The notes: a model not told the origin generated them from the letters alone. Counted from the stretch's first letter, positions 34,891 to 44,267 are shown. The stretch is 64,000 nt of DNA from CBDIDH01 sp965277595 (GCA_965277595.1 CBDIDH010000002.1:186001-250000), one strand, 5' to 3'. Made by a program: numbers and translations.

Positions 34891-36315
34891 ATGAGCGTAC
34901 GCGACGAGGTCACGCGCGAGTGGGTAGTGGGTCAGGTTGTCCCGGTCGAGACGGACCCCGAGGCGTTCGATGTCGGCCAGTTGGTTGGCGGAAAATACAG
35001 GGTTCAGAGGGCGATCGGGCAGGGGGGGATGGGATCGGTCGTCGAGGTCGTTCGGATTGCGGACGGGCGACTCCTGGCTCTGAAGTTTTGTCGGGCGGGA
35101 GGTCCCTGGCGGAAACGCTTTGAACGGGAAGTGCGTTTGATGGCGAGGGTGAAGCACCCGAATGTCGTGCCGGTGCTTGATGCCGACCTGAGTGCAACTC
35201 CGCCGTATTTTGTCATGCCCCTGGCGGACGGTTCGCTCGAAGACGAATTGCCGTGGCTCGCCGGGTCCGAACTTGAGGCTCTCGCGGCCTTTCATCAAGC
35301 CTGCCTGGGAGTTCAGGCGATCCACGGCTCGGGAACCGTCCACCGCGACATCAAGCCGGCGAACCTGCTTCGGTTTCGAAACGGCCGGGTCGCCGTTTCC
35401 GACCTCGGCGTGGCCAAGGCCGATGAACCCGAGGCGACCGTACTGACCCGAACGCGCACCGTTGTCGGCACGTATGGATTTCTCGCCCCGGAGCAGTTTC
35501 TTCCCGCGGGGAGTCGTCGGGCGGATGTTCGGACGGATGTTTATCAGCTTGGCAAGGTGCTTTACCGGCTCCTTACCGGTGAGTCGCCCATTCTGATTGA
35601 GCCCGCGGCCGTTCCGAAGGGGCTATTCCACGTCCTCTCGCGGGCGACGAGTTCAAATCCAGAAGACCGTTACGAGGATCTCGGCGCCTTGCTCGATGCC
35701 CTTCGTTATTACGAACTCTCGAAAGATCCGGCGCGGAACTCGCGCGAGGCGCTGGAAAATCTCGTGCTTGAGGCGGAAGCCTGGCTCGGGCGCGGTGAAT
35801 ATCGGTCCGAGAATGTCCGCGAGATCCTCGCCCTGCTCGAACCGCTGGACCGATTAAATCCGATCGCCGCGGTCGAACGCTTTGATCGCTTGCCGGACGC
35901 GCTTTTGCCGATCCTGGCGCGGGACTTTCCCGTTGACTTCGCGCCGGTGTTGCGAGGGTATGCCGGGGCGCTGCGAAGCCGGGTGGCGACCTTCAAATTT
36001 GGCTATGCGGATATCCTGGCAAGGCGGATGCGCAAGGTCTTTTTCGCGGCCGATCATGCCGACTTGAAAGCGCTCGCACTGGAGATCACGCTTGTCGCCG
36101 CCGTGGCGCTGAACCGGTTCGCGGCGATGGGTGTGTTCAACAGGCTTTTGATGAGTGTGCGGTCCGTCGAGATCGCCTTGCCGGTGGCCGAGATGCTTCG
36201 GGCTCGACTCCCGTATTACAGCGAGGTCGCCCGGGGCGCTCCGCCCGACCGCCTGCACCCGGCGATCCGCGACGTGCGGAAGGACCTGCTCACCACGGCG
36301 GAAGTTTCGTTCTGA
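34891..36315 (+). CDS. Cytoplasmic Ser/Thr protein kinase with helical C-terminal domain
   Basis: The 474-residue protein starts at ATG 34891. A TTG at 34801 in frame lacks support. The kinase domain has IGQGGMGSVVEV, LALKFCR, HRDIKPANLL, VSDLGVAK (DLG) and FLAPEQ; all catalytic residues are present. The C-terminal 200 residues are helical (EALENLVLEAEAWLGRGEY and LKALALEITLVAAVALNRF) with no membrane segment. This makes it different from the two TPR kinases: it is soluble and has an intact activation motif. It is divergent from the sigma-kinase operon, so all three genes may be part of one response. Confidence 0.85.
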   Translation: MSVRDEVTREWVVGQVVPVETDPEAFDVGQLVGGKYRVQRAIGQGGMGSVVEVVRIADGRLLALKFCRAGGPWRKRFEREVRLMARVKHPNVVPVLDADLSATPPYFVMPLADGSLEDELPWLAGSELEALAAFHQACLGVQAIHGSGTVHRDIKPANLLRFRNGRVAVSDLGVAKADEPEATVLTRTRTVVGTYGFLAPEQFLPAGSRRADVRTDVYQLGKVLYRLLTGESPILIEPAAVPKGLFHVLSRATSSNPEDRYEDLGALLDALRYYELSKDPARNSREALENLVLEAEAWLGRGEYRSENVREILALLEPLDRLNPIAAVERFDRLPDALLPILARDFPVDFAPVLRGYAGALRSRVATFKFGYADILARRMRKVFFAADHADLKALALEITLVAAVALNRFAAMGVFNRLLMSVRSVEIALPVAEMLRARLPYYSEVARGAPPDRLHPAIRDVRKDLLTTAEVSF

Positions 36316-36534
36316 TCGTCTCGATCGAACCGATCGCTTTCGAATCGCGCGACTCGGGAAAATTTTTCGTTCAAGACCTGACGATACGAAAGGCCAACAC
36401 GCGTGCAATCGGGATCGATTCCGAACCCCAGGCGCATGAACAGTCGTAGAAAAGTCAGGGTGCATTGGCGATTCCGAATCTGTCGGCGCGCAAGTGCTCG
36501 TCGATTCCCCCCTTTTGTTTGGAAGAGATCTTAC

Positions 36535-37551
36535 ATGGCGAAGAGACAATCGTTCCGCCCGACGGGCCTGGCTCCTCTGGAAGCTCGATTGGTGCTGAGT
36601 GCGACCGCCGCCGCCGTATCGGCCTTGCCAACCCTGCACAACACCCCGTCAAGGCTCGGTCCGATCGGAACTCTTGGCGATAGCTATACGGATGAGTACA
36701 GGTTTTACACGCCCGACCGGAACCACGCCCGCAACTGGGTCGAGATGCTCCACACGCTCCGCGAGGTCTCGTTCGGGCCGTATACGACCCAGAGTCGAGG
36801 CGAACCGCGGAATCAAGGTTTTGCCTACAACTGGGCACGCTCGGACGCGACCTCGACGACGATGGTTCAGAACCAGCTTCCAGGGCTCGCCGCGCAGGCC
36901 GCGAAGGGTCAGATTCGGTACGCGTCGATCTTCATCGGCGGCAATGACTTCCTCGGCCTCGCCGCCGAGGCCGAAGCCGGTCAGATCGCGCCCGCGAACA
37001 TCGCAACGGCTCTGACAGCGACCACGACGACTCTGATCACGAACGTCGAAACCTCGGTGGCAACGCTGCTTGCGGCCAATCCGAACGTTCGCGTCGTTGT
37101 CTCGACCTTGCCCGACGTGAGCATCACGCCGATCGCCCAGAAATCGGCCGCCGGAAATCCTCTGGCCGAGGCGCTCCTTCAGGGGATTGACCAGGCAACG
37201 ACGACTTATAACACGTTCCTCAAATCGCTCGCCGCGAACCCCCGGGTCGCCGTGGCTGACCTCGCCGGTGTGACTTCTCAGGCGATCGCGACGTCGACGA
37301 ACGGCACGATCGCCTTTGGTGGCCAGACGATCAACCTGGTCACCCCTGGCGACGACTATCACGACTTCTTCCTAGCCGACGGCCTTCACGGTGGAACCGT
37401 TGCTCAGGGGATCATTGCCGATACCTTCGTCTCGGCGATCGACTCCAAATTCGGCGAGCAGCTTTTCCCGGTCACGCCGCAAGAGATCGTTCGTTACGCT
37501 CAGCGCGTACAGGTCACCTCGGCCCACCCGCACGGCCCGCAACTGTTCTGA
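36535..37551 (+). CDS. LEPR-XLL-exported SGNH/GDSL hydrolase
   Basis: The 338-residue protein starts at ATG 36535, with GGAAGAG upstream. LAPLEARLVLS (about residues 12-22) is the LEPR-XLL export signal. The GDSL-like blocks are complete: GTLGDSYTDEY (nucleophile Ser), a loop with NWARSDA, FIGGNDFLG (Asn block), and LADGLHGGTVAQGI (Asp-x-x-His). It should be a secreted esterase or lipase-like acylhydrolase acting on an acylated glycan or lipid. It stands alone between the kinase gene and thrS and is followed by a good terminator. Confidence 0.88.
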   Translation: MAKRQSFRPTGLAPLEARLVLSATAAAVSALPTLHNTPSRLGPIGTLGDSYTDEYRFYTPDRNHARNWVEMLHTLREVSFGPYTTQSRGEPRNQGFAYNWARSDATSTTMVQNQLPGLAAQAAKGQIRYASIFIGGNDFLGLAAEAEAGQIAPANIATALTATTTTLITNVETSVATLLAANPNVRVVVSTLPDVSITPIAQKSAAGNPLAEALLQGIDQATTTYNTFLKSLAANPRVAVADLAGVTSQAIATSTNGTIAFGGQTINLVTPGDDYHDFFLADGLHGGTVAQGIIADTFVSAIDSKFGEQLFPVTPQEIVRYAQRVQVTSAHPHGPQLF

Positions 37552-37584
37552 TCGCGATCGGACGAGTGTTCGTGAACCTGACGC

Positions 37585-37621
37585 GCCGCCCGGCTCTCTC
37601 CAGAGTCGGGCGGCCTCGTTT
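37585..37621 (+). terminator. Rho-independent terminator after the GDSL hydrolase
   Basis: A 13-base arm (37585-37597) pairs with 37602-37614 over a 4-base loop with one G-T wobble, followed by CTCGTTT. Confidence 0.75.
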
Positions 37622-37784
37622 CGAAGAAGTGGACCGGCTGGAATGATCAGAACGCGGCCGGTCCCCTGGCACGACGCCCCCGCCTTGGATTAGTTTAAGG
37701 GGGCGAGCGGCGAGCCGGGATCGTACCGGCGTTGTGGGTCGGGGGAACGGCCGCCGGTCGGTTCACGGGGAAGGTTCGTCGACG

Positions 37785-40004
37785 ATGGTTCAGATCAAGC
37801 TGCCCGACGGTTCGATCAAGGAATGCTTGGTAGGGGTCCGGCCTCGCGAGGTCGCCGAGGGAATCGGCAAACGTCTGGCCGATGCGGCCATCGCCGCCGT
37901 CGCCGACGGCAAGGTCGTTGACCTCGACCACCCGCTCGAAACCTCCGAAGGCCAGACGATCGAGCTGAAACTTCTCACCTCACGCGACCGCGAGGCGCTT
38001 GACGTTCTCCGCCACTCCACGGCGCACATCATGGCCCGGTCGATCCTCCGCCTCTTCCCCGGCGCTCGCCTTGCCTTCGGACCGACCACGACGAATGGAT
38101 TTTATTACGACGTCGACCTCCCCGGCCCTCAGACCCTTTCCGAAGCCGATTTCGGCCCGATCGAGGCCGAGATGGCCAAGATCATCAAGTCGGCCGAGCC
38201 GTTCGAGCGTTTCAGCCTTCCCGTTGCCGACGCCCGTCAGTTTGTCGACGACCTCGGCCAGCAATTCAAGGTTGAGCACATCGACGACGAGTTATACAAG
38301 TACGGCATCCTCAGCTTTTATCGACAGGGCGAGTTCGTCGACCTCTGCCGGGGGCCGCACATTCCTCACGCCGGCAAGGTCGGCGCCTTCAAGCTCCTCT
38401 CGATCGCCGGTGCCTACTGGAAAGGCCAGGCCACCGGCCCAACCTTGCAACGCGTTTACGGCACCGCCTTTTTTGACAAGAAAGACCTCGATGCCTACCT
38501 CTCTCAGATCGAGGAGGCGAAGAAGCGCGATCATCGCAAGATCGGCAAGGATCTGGGTCTCTTCACGATCTCGCAGCTTGTCGGCTCGGGCCTGATCCTC
38601 TGGATGCCCAAGGGAGCGATCGTCCGCGGCGTTCTGGAAAGCTTTCTCAAGGACGAACTGATGAAGCGCGGGTATCAGCCGGTGTATACGCCGCACATCG
38701 GCCGGATCGAGCTGTATCAGACGAGCGGCCATTATCCGTATTACAAGGATTCTCAGTTCCCGGTTCTTCGGATGCTCGACGATGCCGCGATGGCACTCGT
38801 AGGCGGCCTGGAAAAGGATGAGCTGGATGACCCCGCGCAAAAGGTTTTGCTCGCCAAGGCGGGGATTTCCGAGTCGATCTCCGTTCCCTCGGAAAGCCCT
38901 GTTGAGTCTGGCGCGACGAAGCGGATTGATTACTGGTCGCTCGACAAGGCGCGGCGGATTCGGTTCGTCGAGGAGCACGGGGTCAGCGAAGAATACCTGC
39001 TCAAGCCAATGAACTGCCCGCACCACATCCAGATTTACGCCGCACAGCCTCGAAGCTACCGCGATCTACCGGTCCGTCTCGCCGAATTTGGCACGGTTTA
39101 CCGATACGAGCAATCGGGTGAGCTGAGCGGCCTGACCCGCGTTCGGGGGTTCACGCAGGATGATGCGCACCTCTTTTGCACGCCCGAGCAGGTTCGCGGC
39201 GAGTTCCGGGCGACAATGGAATTGACCCAGTTCGTCCTCGGCAGTCTCGGCCTGACCGATTATCGCCTGCGACTCTCCAAACACGACCCCGACGATCCCA
39301 AGTACAAGGGGGCCGAGGGAGACACCTGGCGTCGCGCGGAAGACGATATCCGGTCGGTCCTCGACGAGATGGGCCTCCCTTACGAGGAAGCCCCCGGCGA
39401 GGCCGCCTTTTATGGCCCGAAGGCCGATTTCATCGTTCGCGATTTCATCGGCCGGAACTGGCAGCTTGGCACTGTCCAGCTTGATTACGTCTTGCCCGAG
39501 CGGTTTGGACTGGAATACACAGGGGCCGACAATCACCCGCACCGCCCCGTGATGATCCATCGCGCGCCTTTCGGCAGCATGGAACGCTTCATGGGAATTC
39601 TCATCGAGCATTTCGCCGGGGCTTTTCCGCTCTGGCTGGCTCCCGAACAGGTCCGCGTCCTGCCGATCTCCGACCGCTTCGCCGAGTACGCCAACCGTGT
39701 CCTCGCCGAACTCCAGGCCGCCGGCCTCCGCGCTCAGATTGATTTCCGTCCCGAGAAGATCGGCGCCAAGATCCGCGACGCCCAGCTTGAAAAGATCCCG
39801 GTCATGCTCGTCGTCGGCGCCAAGGAGGCCGAGACCGAGACCGTCTCCTATCGTGACCGGACCGAAGGCGACAAGGGGGCCATGCCCCTGAACGAGGCCG
39901 TGGCGCAGCTTCAGGCCGAAAGTGACCTTCGATCGATTCCCGCTTCCGCAAAACCCGTCACGCCCACGCCGCTCGAAGAACAGGGCGAGCAGCATGCGTA
40001 TTAA
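37785..40004 (+). CDS. thrS: Threonyl-tRNA synthetase
   Basis: The 739-residue enzyme starts at ATG 37785. The TGS domain (VQIKLPDGSIKECLVGVRPR) is followed by the editing domain with HSTAHIMARSI and the catalytic core. Class II motifs are RIELYQTSGHYPYYKD, LLKPMNCPHHIQIY, FGTVYRYEQSGELSGLTRVR and LIEHFAGAFPLWLAP, with an anticodon-binding domain at the end. It is longer than the usual 640 residues because about 60 extra residues lie between YYKDSQFPVLRM and EEYLLKPMNC, in the catalytic domain just before motif 2. It charges tRNA-Thr. I see no T-box leader upstream. The PLP dehydratase follows 18 bases later. Confidence 0.93.
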   Translation: MVQIKLPDGSIKECLVGVRPREVAEGIGKRLADAAIAAVADGKVVDLDHPLETSEGQTIELKLLTSRDREALDVLRHSTAHIMARSILRLFPGARLAFGPTTTNGFYYDVDLPGPQTLSEADFGPIEAEMAKIIKSAEPFERFSLPVADARQFVDDLGQQFKVEHIDDELYKYGILSFYRQGEFVDLCRGPHIPHAGKVGAFKLLSIAGAYWKGQATGPTLQRVYGTAFFDKKDLDAYLSQIEEAKKRDHRKIGKDLGLFTISQLVGSGLILWMPKGAIVRGVLESFLKDELMKRGYQPVYTPHIGRIELYQTSGHYPYYKDSQFPVLRMLDDAAMALVGGLEKDELDDPAQKVLLAKAGISESISVPSESPVESGATKRIDYWSLDKARRIRFVEEHGVSEEYLLKPMNCPHHIQIYAAQPRSYRDLPVRLAEFGTVYRYEQSGELSGLTRVRGFTQDDAHLFCTPEQVRGEFRATMELTQFVLGSLGLTDYRLRLSKHDPDDPKYKGAEGDTWRRAEDDIRSVLDEMGLPYEEAPGEAAFYGPKADFIVRDFIGRNWQLGTVQLDYVLPERFGLEYTGADNHPHRPVMIHRAPFGSMERFMGILIEHFAGAFPLWLAPEQVRVLPISDRFAEYANRVLAELQAAGLRAQIDFRPEKIGAKIRDAQLEKIPVMLVVGAKEAETETVSYRDRTEGDKGAMPLNEAVAQLQAESDLRSIPASAKPVTPTPLEEQGEQHAY

Positions 40005-40022
40005 TCGCGAAGGATACGCGCC

Positions 40023-41054
40023 GTGCCGTCCGTGTTGACCCGAAAGATCACGACCCCCGACCCGCCGATCGGCGTCGCCGCCATTCGCGAGGCCGCCGAA
40101 CGTCTTGCGCCCTGGGTTCATAAAACCCCGGTTTTAACCTCGCGAACGCTCGATGACCTCTGCGGCGGCTCGGTTTTTCTCAAGTGCGAGAATTTCCAGA
40201 AGGTCGGCGCCTTCAAGTATCGCGGTGCCTTGAACGCGCTTTTGCAAATTCCCGAGGCCGAACGGCGGGCGGGGGTCGTGACGCACTCGTCGGGCAACCA
40301 CGGCCAGGCGCTCGCCGCGGCGGGTCAAACCCTGGGGGTGCCGGTCTGCGTCGTGATGCCTTCCACGGCTCCGATCGTGAAACGCGCGGCGGTCGAGGGT
40401 TATGGCGCCCGGGTCGTCACCTGCGAGCCGACGCTCGCCGCGCGCGAGGCCACGGTCGCCGATCAAATCGAACGGTTCGGACCTGTCCTGATTCATCCCT
40501 TTGACGACTGGCGCGTGATCGCCGGGCAGGGGACAGCCGCCTGGGAACTTCTGGACCAGGCCGGCCCTCTCGACCTGGTCGTCTGTCCTGTTGGCGGCGG
40601 CGGCCTCGCCTCGGGAACGGCGCTGGCGGTGAAAGGGCGATCGTCGTCGACCCGGGTGATCGGCGTGGAACCGTTGGTCGCCGACGATGCCCGCTGTTCG
40701 CTCGATTCCGGCCAGATCGAGCCCTCGAACGATCCGCGCACCGTTGCCGACGGCCTCCGGACGTCGCTCGGCCTGAAAACCCTGGCCGTGCTGCAACGCC
40801 ACCTGGACGCCATCGTCACCGTCAGCGACGCCGAGACGCTCGATGCGTTGCGGTTCGTCTGGGAACGGCTCAAGATCGTCATCGAGCCGTCGACCGCCGT
40901 TCCGGTCGCGTCGATTCTGACCGGCCGTCTTGACGTGAAAGGGCTTCGCGTCGGCCTAATCCTCAGCGGAGGCAACGTCGACCTTGAGCCGATGTTTCAG
41001 GCGCTCCGGGCGACCTGGATCGATCCATCGTCGTCAAATCCCGCTCAGCGATAA
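40023..41054 (+). CDS. Threonine/serine dehydratase, PLP fold type II
   Basis: The 343-residue protein starts at GTG 40023, with GAAGGA 8 bases upstream. GAFKYRGALNALLQ carries the PLP-binding Lys, SSGNHGQALA the substrate loop, GGGGLASGTALAV the phosphate-binding glycine loop, and LSGGNVDLEPM the final PLP contact. There is no C-terminal ACT regulatory domain, so it is not the allosteric biosynthetic IlvA. It could be a catabolic threonine ammonia-lyase, a serine racemase or a serine dehydratase. It sits in an operon with thrS, so it also draws on the threonine pool. Confidence 0.85.
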   Translation: MPSVLTRKITTPDPPIGVAAIREAAERLAPWVHKTPVLTSRTLDDLCGGSVFLKCENFQKVGAFKYRGALNALLQIPEAERRAGVVTHSSGNHGQALAAAGQTLGVPVCVVMPSTAPIVKRAAVEGYGARVVTCEPTLAAREATVADQIERFGPVLIHPFDDWRVIAGQGTAAWELLDQAGPLDLVVCPVGGGGLASGTALAVKGRSSSTRVIGVEPLVADDARCSLDSGQIEPSNDPRTVADGLRTSLGLKTLAVLQRHLDAIVTVSDAETLDALRFVWERLKIVIEPSTAVPVASILTGRLDVKGLRVGLILSGGNVDLEPMFQALRATWIDPSSSNPAQR

Positions 41055-41123
41055 TCATCGATCCGCCTTTGTAAAGGATTTCCTCGTGACGGACGAACGA
41101 CACGGCTCTTGAATTCCAAAAAC

Positions 41124-41132
41124 TGCTATGAT
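41124..41132 (+). promoter_or_regulatory. Extended -10 promoter before yajQ
   Basis: TG (41124-41125) one base before TATGAT (41127-41132) forms an extended -10 element about 58 bases before the yajQ start. The -35 side is weak, as is common for this promoter type. Confidence 0.45.
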
Positions 41133-41190
41133 CGACTTTCCCGCAGTTTTCCATCGCGACTCGACTCGATTTTTTTGAAGACAACGGAGC

Positions 41191-41697
41191 ATGCCCGCCG
41201 TGGCCGATAATCACGCCTTCGATATCGTCAGCGAGGTCAACACGGCCGAGATGCATAATGCGGTCGTTCAGGCTCAGCACGAGATCTCCGTCCGCTACGA
41301 CTTCAAAGGGACGCGCGCCTCAATTGAGTATAACAAGAAGGACAACACCCTTCTCCTTCTGGCCGATCACAAGGGGCAGATGGACACGGTGATCCAGATG
41401 CTCAAGGAGAAGATGGCCAAGCGCGGAGTGGCCGTCAACGCCCTCAAACGCGGCAAACTCGAAGAAGCCACGCACGACTCGGTCCGCGAAACCCTCACCT
41501 TGCACAATGGTATCGAAAAAGACGACGCCCGAGAGCTCGTCAAGACCATCAAGCAGCTTGGCATCAAAGTCCAGGCGCAGATCATGGACAACAAGGTCCG
41601 GGTCACGGGCAAGAAGATTGACGAACTTCAAGGGGTGATCGCCCACCTTAAGGAAAAAGGGCCGGAATACCCGCTTCAGTTCGTCAACTTCACCTGA
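41191..41697 (+). CDS. yajQ: YajQ-family nucleotide-binding protein
   Basis: The 168-residue protein starts at ATG 41191; a GTG three codons later has a better distance to GGAG. NHAFDIVSEVNTAEMHNAVV and ISVRYDFKGTRASIEYNKKD match the family start. KTIKQLGIKVQAQIMDNKVR and ITGK/VTGKKIDELQGVIAHLK match the second half of this two-domain fold. The length equals that of the Escherichia coli protein. YajQ proteins bind nucleotides, and a Xanthomonas member binds cyclic di-GMP. The exact role here is unknown; an HD-GYP phosphodiesterase is encoded 15 kb upstream. Confidence 0.92.
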   Translation: MPAVADNHAFDIVSEVNTAEMHNAVVQAQHEISVRYDFKGTRASIEYNKKDNTLLLLADHKGQMDTVIQMLKEKMAKRGVAVNALKRGKLEEATHDSVRETLTLHNGIEKDDARELVKTIKQLGIKVQAQIMDNKVRVTGKKIDELQGVIAHLKEKGPEYPLQFVNFT

Positions 41698-41857
41698 TCC
41701 GCGCTTCGGCAACCAACCCGAGACAACGCCGACGCCGACCTTGAAGACCCCCGCCCCGGCCGTCCGATGATGAACCTTGGCCCGCGTGCCGGGCTGAGGA
41801 ACTCGCGCCGCGATGGCGCGGGTTGGATGGGGCGAGGAACATCGGGGAGGTCCGTCG

Positions 41858-43018
41858 ATGGGATTCTTGAGCGGTCGTGTCACCTACACGCGATTTCAGG
41901 TCAGCGGCGACAGCCCGCTCCCGTTCGCCGAAGACCTCCTTGAGACCGCCGAGCGACACGCGATCGGCCGCCACGGCACCGGCGAGCCGACCGACGGTGT
42001 CATGGTCGGCTGGGCCGGCGGTGACCACGTTCTCGACGTCAGCTTTGACCTCGCCAAGAACGTCATCAACGACGCCCTTCACCTCTCGATGCGCGTCGAC
42101 ACCGACAAGATTCCCGGTACGCTCTTGAAGGCGTATACCCGGATCGAGACCGACGCCCGAGCCAAGAACAACCCCAGCGGGTTTCCCACCAAGGCCCAGC
42201 GCACCGAGGCGAAGGAAGCCGCCCGCGTCCGCGCCGAGGCCGAGAGCGCCGACGGCCGATTCCGACGCCTCGCGCATTATCCGATCCTCTGGGACGGCCA
42301 GACGAATTCCGTCTACGCGGGAGTTACGAGCCTCTCGGTTCTCGATCGCCTGATGACCCTCTTCCGCGAGACCTTTGACCGGTCGCTCGAACCGATCACG
42401 GCCGGAAGCCTGGCGGCGAGTCAGTCGATGGCTCGCGGCGAGACGAAGCCGGTCGAGGACTTCGGCGTCGTCGGCTTCGTCGGCGAGGACGCGGGCTATT
42501 CAAGCATCGCCTGGTCGGGTGCCGACACCACCCGGCCCGACTTCTGGGGCAACGAGTTCCTTCTCTGGCTCTGGCACACCCTTCAGGCCGAGACCGACAC
42601 GATCGCCCTGCCCGACGGTTCCGAGGTCACCGTCATGGTCGCCAAGACCCTGACGCTCGATTGCCCTCGGGGCGAGACCGGCCGCGACTGCCTGACCAAC
42701 GAAGGCCCGACCCGCCTTCCCGAAGCCTTTCGAGCCCTTCAGGCCGGCAAGCTTCCGCGAAAGGCGGGCCTGATCGTCGTTCGCCACGGTCAGCAGTACG
42801 AACTGACGCTTCAGGCCGAGACTCTCGCCGTCTCCGGCGCCAATCTGCCGAAGATCGAAGGCGCTTCGGGCCGCGAGATCCAGGTTGCCCGGATCGACGA
42901 GTTCCGTCACCTCGTCGCAACGCTTGATCTCCTCTACGAAGCCTACGGCCGACGCCGGACCGGCCCCGATTGGGTCAGCGATCTCGGCCGGATTCGCCGT
43001 TGGCTTCAAGCGGCCTGA
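41858..43018 (+). CDS. RdgC-like protein (distant)
   Basis: The 386-residue protein starts at ATG 41858, behind GGGGAGG. The N-terminus MGFLSGRVTYTRFQVSGDSP, the central pattern with KAQRTEAKEAARVRAEA then LAHYPILWDGQTNSVYAGVT, and a following helix LDRLMTLFRETF resemble RdgC, the ring-shaped DNA-binding protein that controls RecA loading. Proteobacterial RdgC is about 300 residues, so this one has longer insertions, including a segment with LPDGSEVTVMVAKTLTLDCP. The match is by pattern only; a different function is possible. No recombination gene is adjacent. Confidence 0.5.
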   Translation: MGFLSGRVTYTRFQVSGDSPLPFAEDLLETAERHAIGRHGTGEPTDGVMVGWAGGDHVLDVSFDLAKNVINDALHLSMRVDTDKIPGTLLKAYTRIETDARAKNNPSGFPTKAQRTEAKEAARVRAEAESADGRFRRLAHYPILWDGQTNSVYAGVTSLSVLDRLMTLFRETFDRSLEPITAGSLAASQSMARGETKPVEDFGVVGFVGEDAGYSSIAWSGADTTRPDFWGNEFLLWLWHTLQAETDTIALPDGSEVTVMVAKTLTLDCPRGETGRDCLTNEGPTRLPEAFRALQAGKLPRKAGLIVVRHGQQYELTLQAETLAVSGANLPKIEGASGREIQVARIDEFRHLVATLDLLYEAYGRRRTGPDWVSDLGRIRRWLQAA

Positions 43019-43131
43019 TCGAATCGCGAGGCTTGGAAGCTCCCTGATTTGAAGGCCCATACGTCCCCAGCGAACCGGTTGCGCGCGACCGACGTACCGG
43101 AAAGGACGTGTCCCTTTCGCGGATTGGCCCG

Positions 43132-43137
43132 TATAAT
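43132..43137 (+). promoter_or_regulatory. Consensus -10 element before the isomerase gene
   Basis: A perfect TATAAT lies 72 bases before the SurA-like start codon. No good -35 hexamer is present at 16-18 bases, so an activator or extended contacts may be needed. Confidence 0.4.
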
Positions 43138-43209
43138 CGGCCGATCCGGTCGCGCCGCGGCCCGTTGCTTTGGGGACGTTTTCGTCCTTCCGACAGGGAG
43201 ATCTGATCG

Positions 43210-44262
43210 ATGCGAGCGTTTGCACGACCCGGCCCGCGGGCCATTCCGGCGGCCCTGGCCTGTCTGGTCGCCCTTTCCAGCGCGAGCCAGGCACAAGGCC
43301 CCGCCGCGACAAAAACCGCGGCCCCCGCTCCGGATCTCGGCCAGGTACTCGGGACTGTCAACGGCGAATCGATCACCCGCGGCGAACTGATCAACTTCCT
43401 CAATCGCTACCAACTTCCCGCGGGCAACGAGGAACAGGTCTATCGCGACGCGATGGACACCTTGATCAACACCCGACTCGTGAACCAGTTCCTCGCCCGC
43501 CAGAACCGGCCGATCTCCGAGCAAAAAGTCAACGACGCCGTGGCCGCTCTGGAAAAGGAGCTGAAGGATAACGGCTCGACCCTCGCCGACCAGCTCAAGC
43601 GGACCAACATGACCATCGACGACGTCCGCAAGGAATACGCCAGCCGGATTCGCTGGATCGACTACCTGAACGACAGGGCGACCGACGCCGAGCTGAAGTC
43701 GTTTGAAGCCTCGCACAAGGATCTTTTCAACGGCTCGCAGGTCAAGGCCAGCCATATTCTCATCAAGGTCGATCCCAAGGCGAGCGCCGAGGAGAAGGAG
43801 AAGGCCCGCGAAAAGCTTCTCGGCATCAAGCGCGACATTGAGTCGGGAAAGACCACCTTCGCCGAGGCCGCGAACAAGTATTCGGAAGACCCCGGCAACG
43901 CCGAAGGGGCTGGCGGCGACCTCGGCTATTTTGGCCTGAACAGCCCGATCATCGAGGAGTTCGCCAGGGCGGCCTTTGCGCTCAAGAAGGGGACGATTTC
44001 CGAACCGATCGAGACCCCTTACGGCCTTCATCTCATCCTCGTGACCGACCGCAAGGAAGGTGCTCCCTTCGACTTCGAGCAAAACAAACTGCTCGTCAAG
44101 CAGTTTTACGCCGCCGACCTTCAGAAGAACGTCCTTTCCTCCGAGCGCAAAAAGGCCGAGGCCGCCGGCAAGATCGTCATCAAGCCCATGCCCGCCGACC
44201 TCTTCCCTCCCGCCCCCGCCCCCACGACTCCCGCGACAGCGAAGCCTGAAGCGAAGAAGTAA
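43210..44262 (+). CDS. Exported peptidyl-prolyl isomerase, SurA/PrsA type
   Basis: The 350-residue protein starts at ATG 43210, behind AGGGAG. A signal peptide (PAALACLVALSSASQAQG) is followed by a SurA-like N-domain (LGTVNGESITRGELINFLNR and MDTLINTRLVNQFLARQNRP) and a parvulin domain (VKASHILIKVDPKASAEEKE, FAEAANKYSEDPGNAEGAGG, DLGYFG, EPIETPYGLHLILVTDR). The C-terminus is a Pro/Ala/Lys tail. It should help fold exported or outer-membrane proteins. It has one parvulin domain, while E. coli SurA has two. It stands alone. Confidence 0.9.
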   Translation: MRAFARPGPRAIPAALACLVALSSASQAQGPAATKTAAPAPDLGQVLGTVNGESITRGELINFLNRYQLPAGNEEQVYRDAMDTLINTRLVNQFLARQNRPISEQKVNDAVAALEKELKDNGSTLADQLKRTNMTIDDVRKEYASRIRWIDYLNDRATDAELKSFEASHKDLFNGSQVKASHILIKVDPKASAEEKEKAREKLLGIKRDIESGKTTFAEAANKYSEDPGNAEGAGGDLGYFGLNSPIIEEFARAAFALKKGTISEPIETPYGLHLILVTDRKEGAPFDFEQNKLLVKQFYAADLQKNVLSSERKKAEAAGKIVIKPMPADLFPPAPAPTTPATAKPEAKK

Positions 44263-44267
44263 TTCAG

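Noticed and set aside
37622..37784. T-box leader before thrS
   Set aside because: No T-box core sequence or specifier stem can be recognised; the region is short and GC-rich.
39066..40121. 351-residue minus-strand open frame opposite thrS
   Set aside because: It covers the catalytic part of thrS in antisense and has no ribosome site or family signature.
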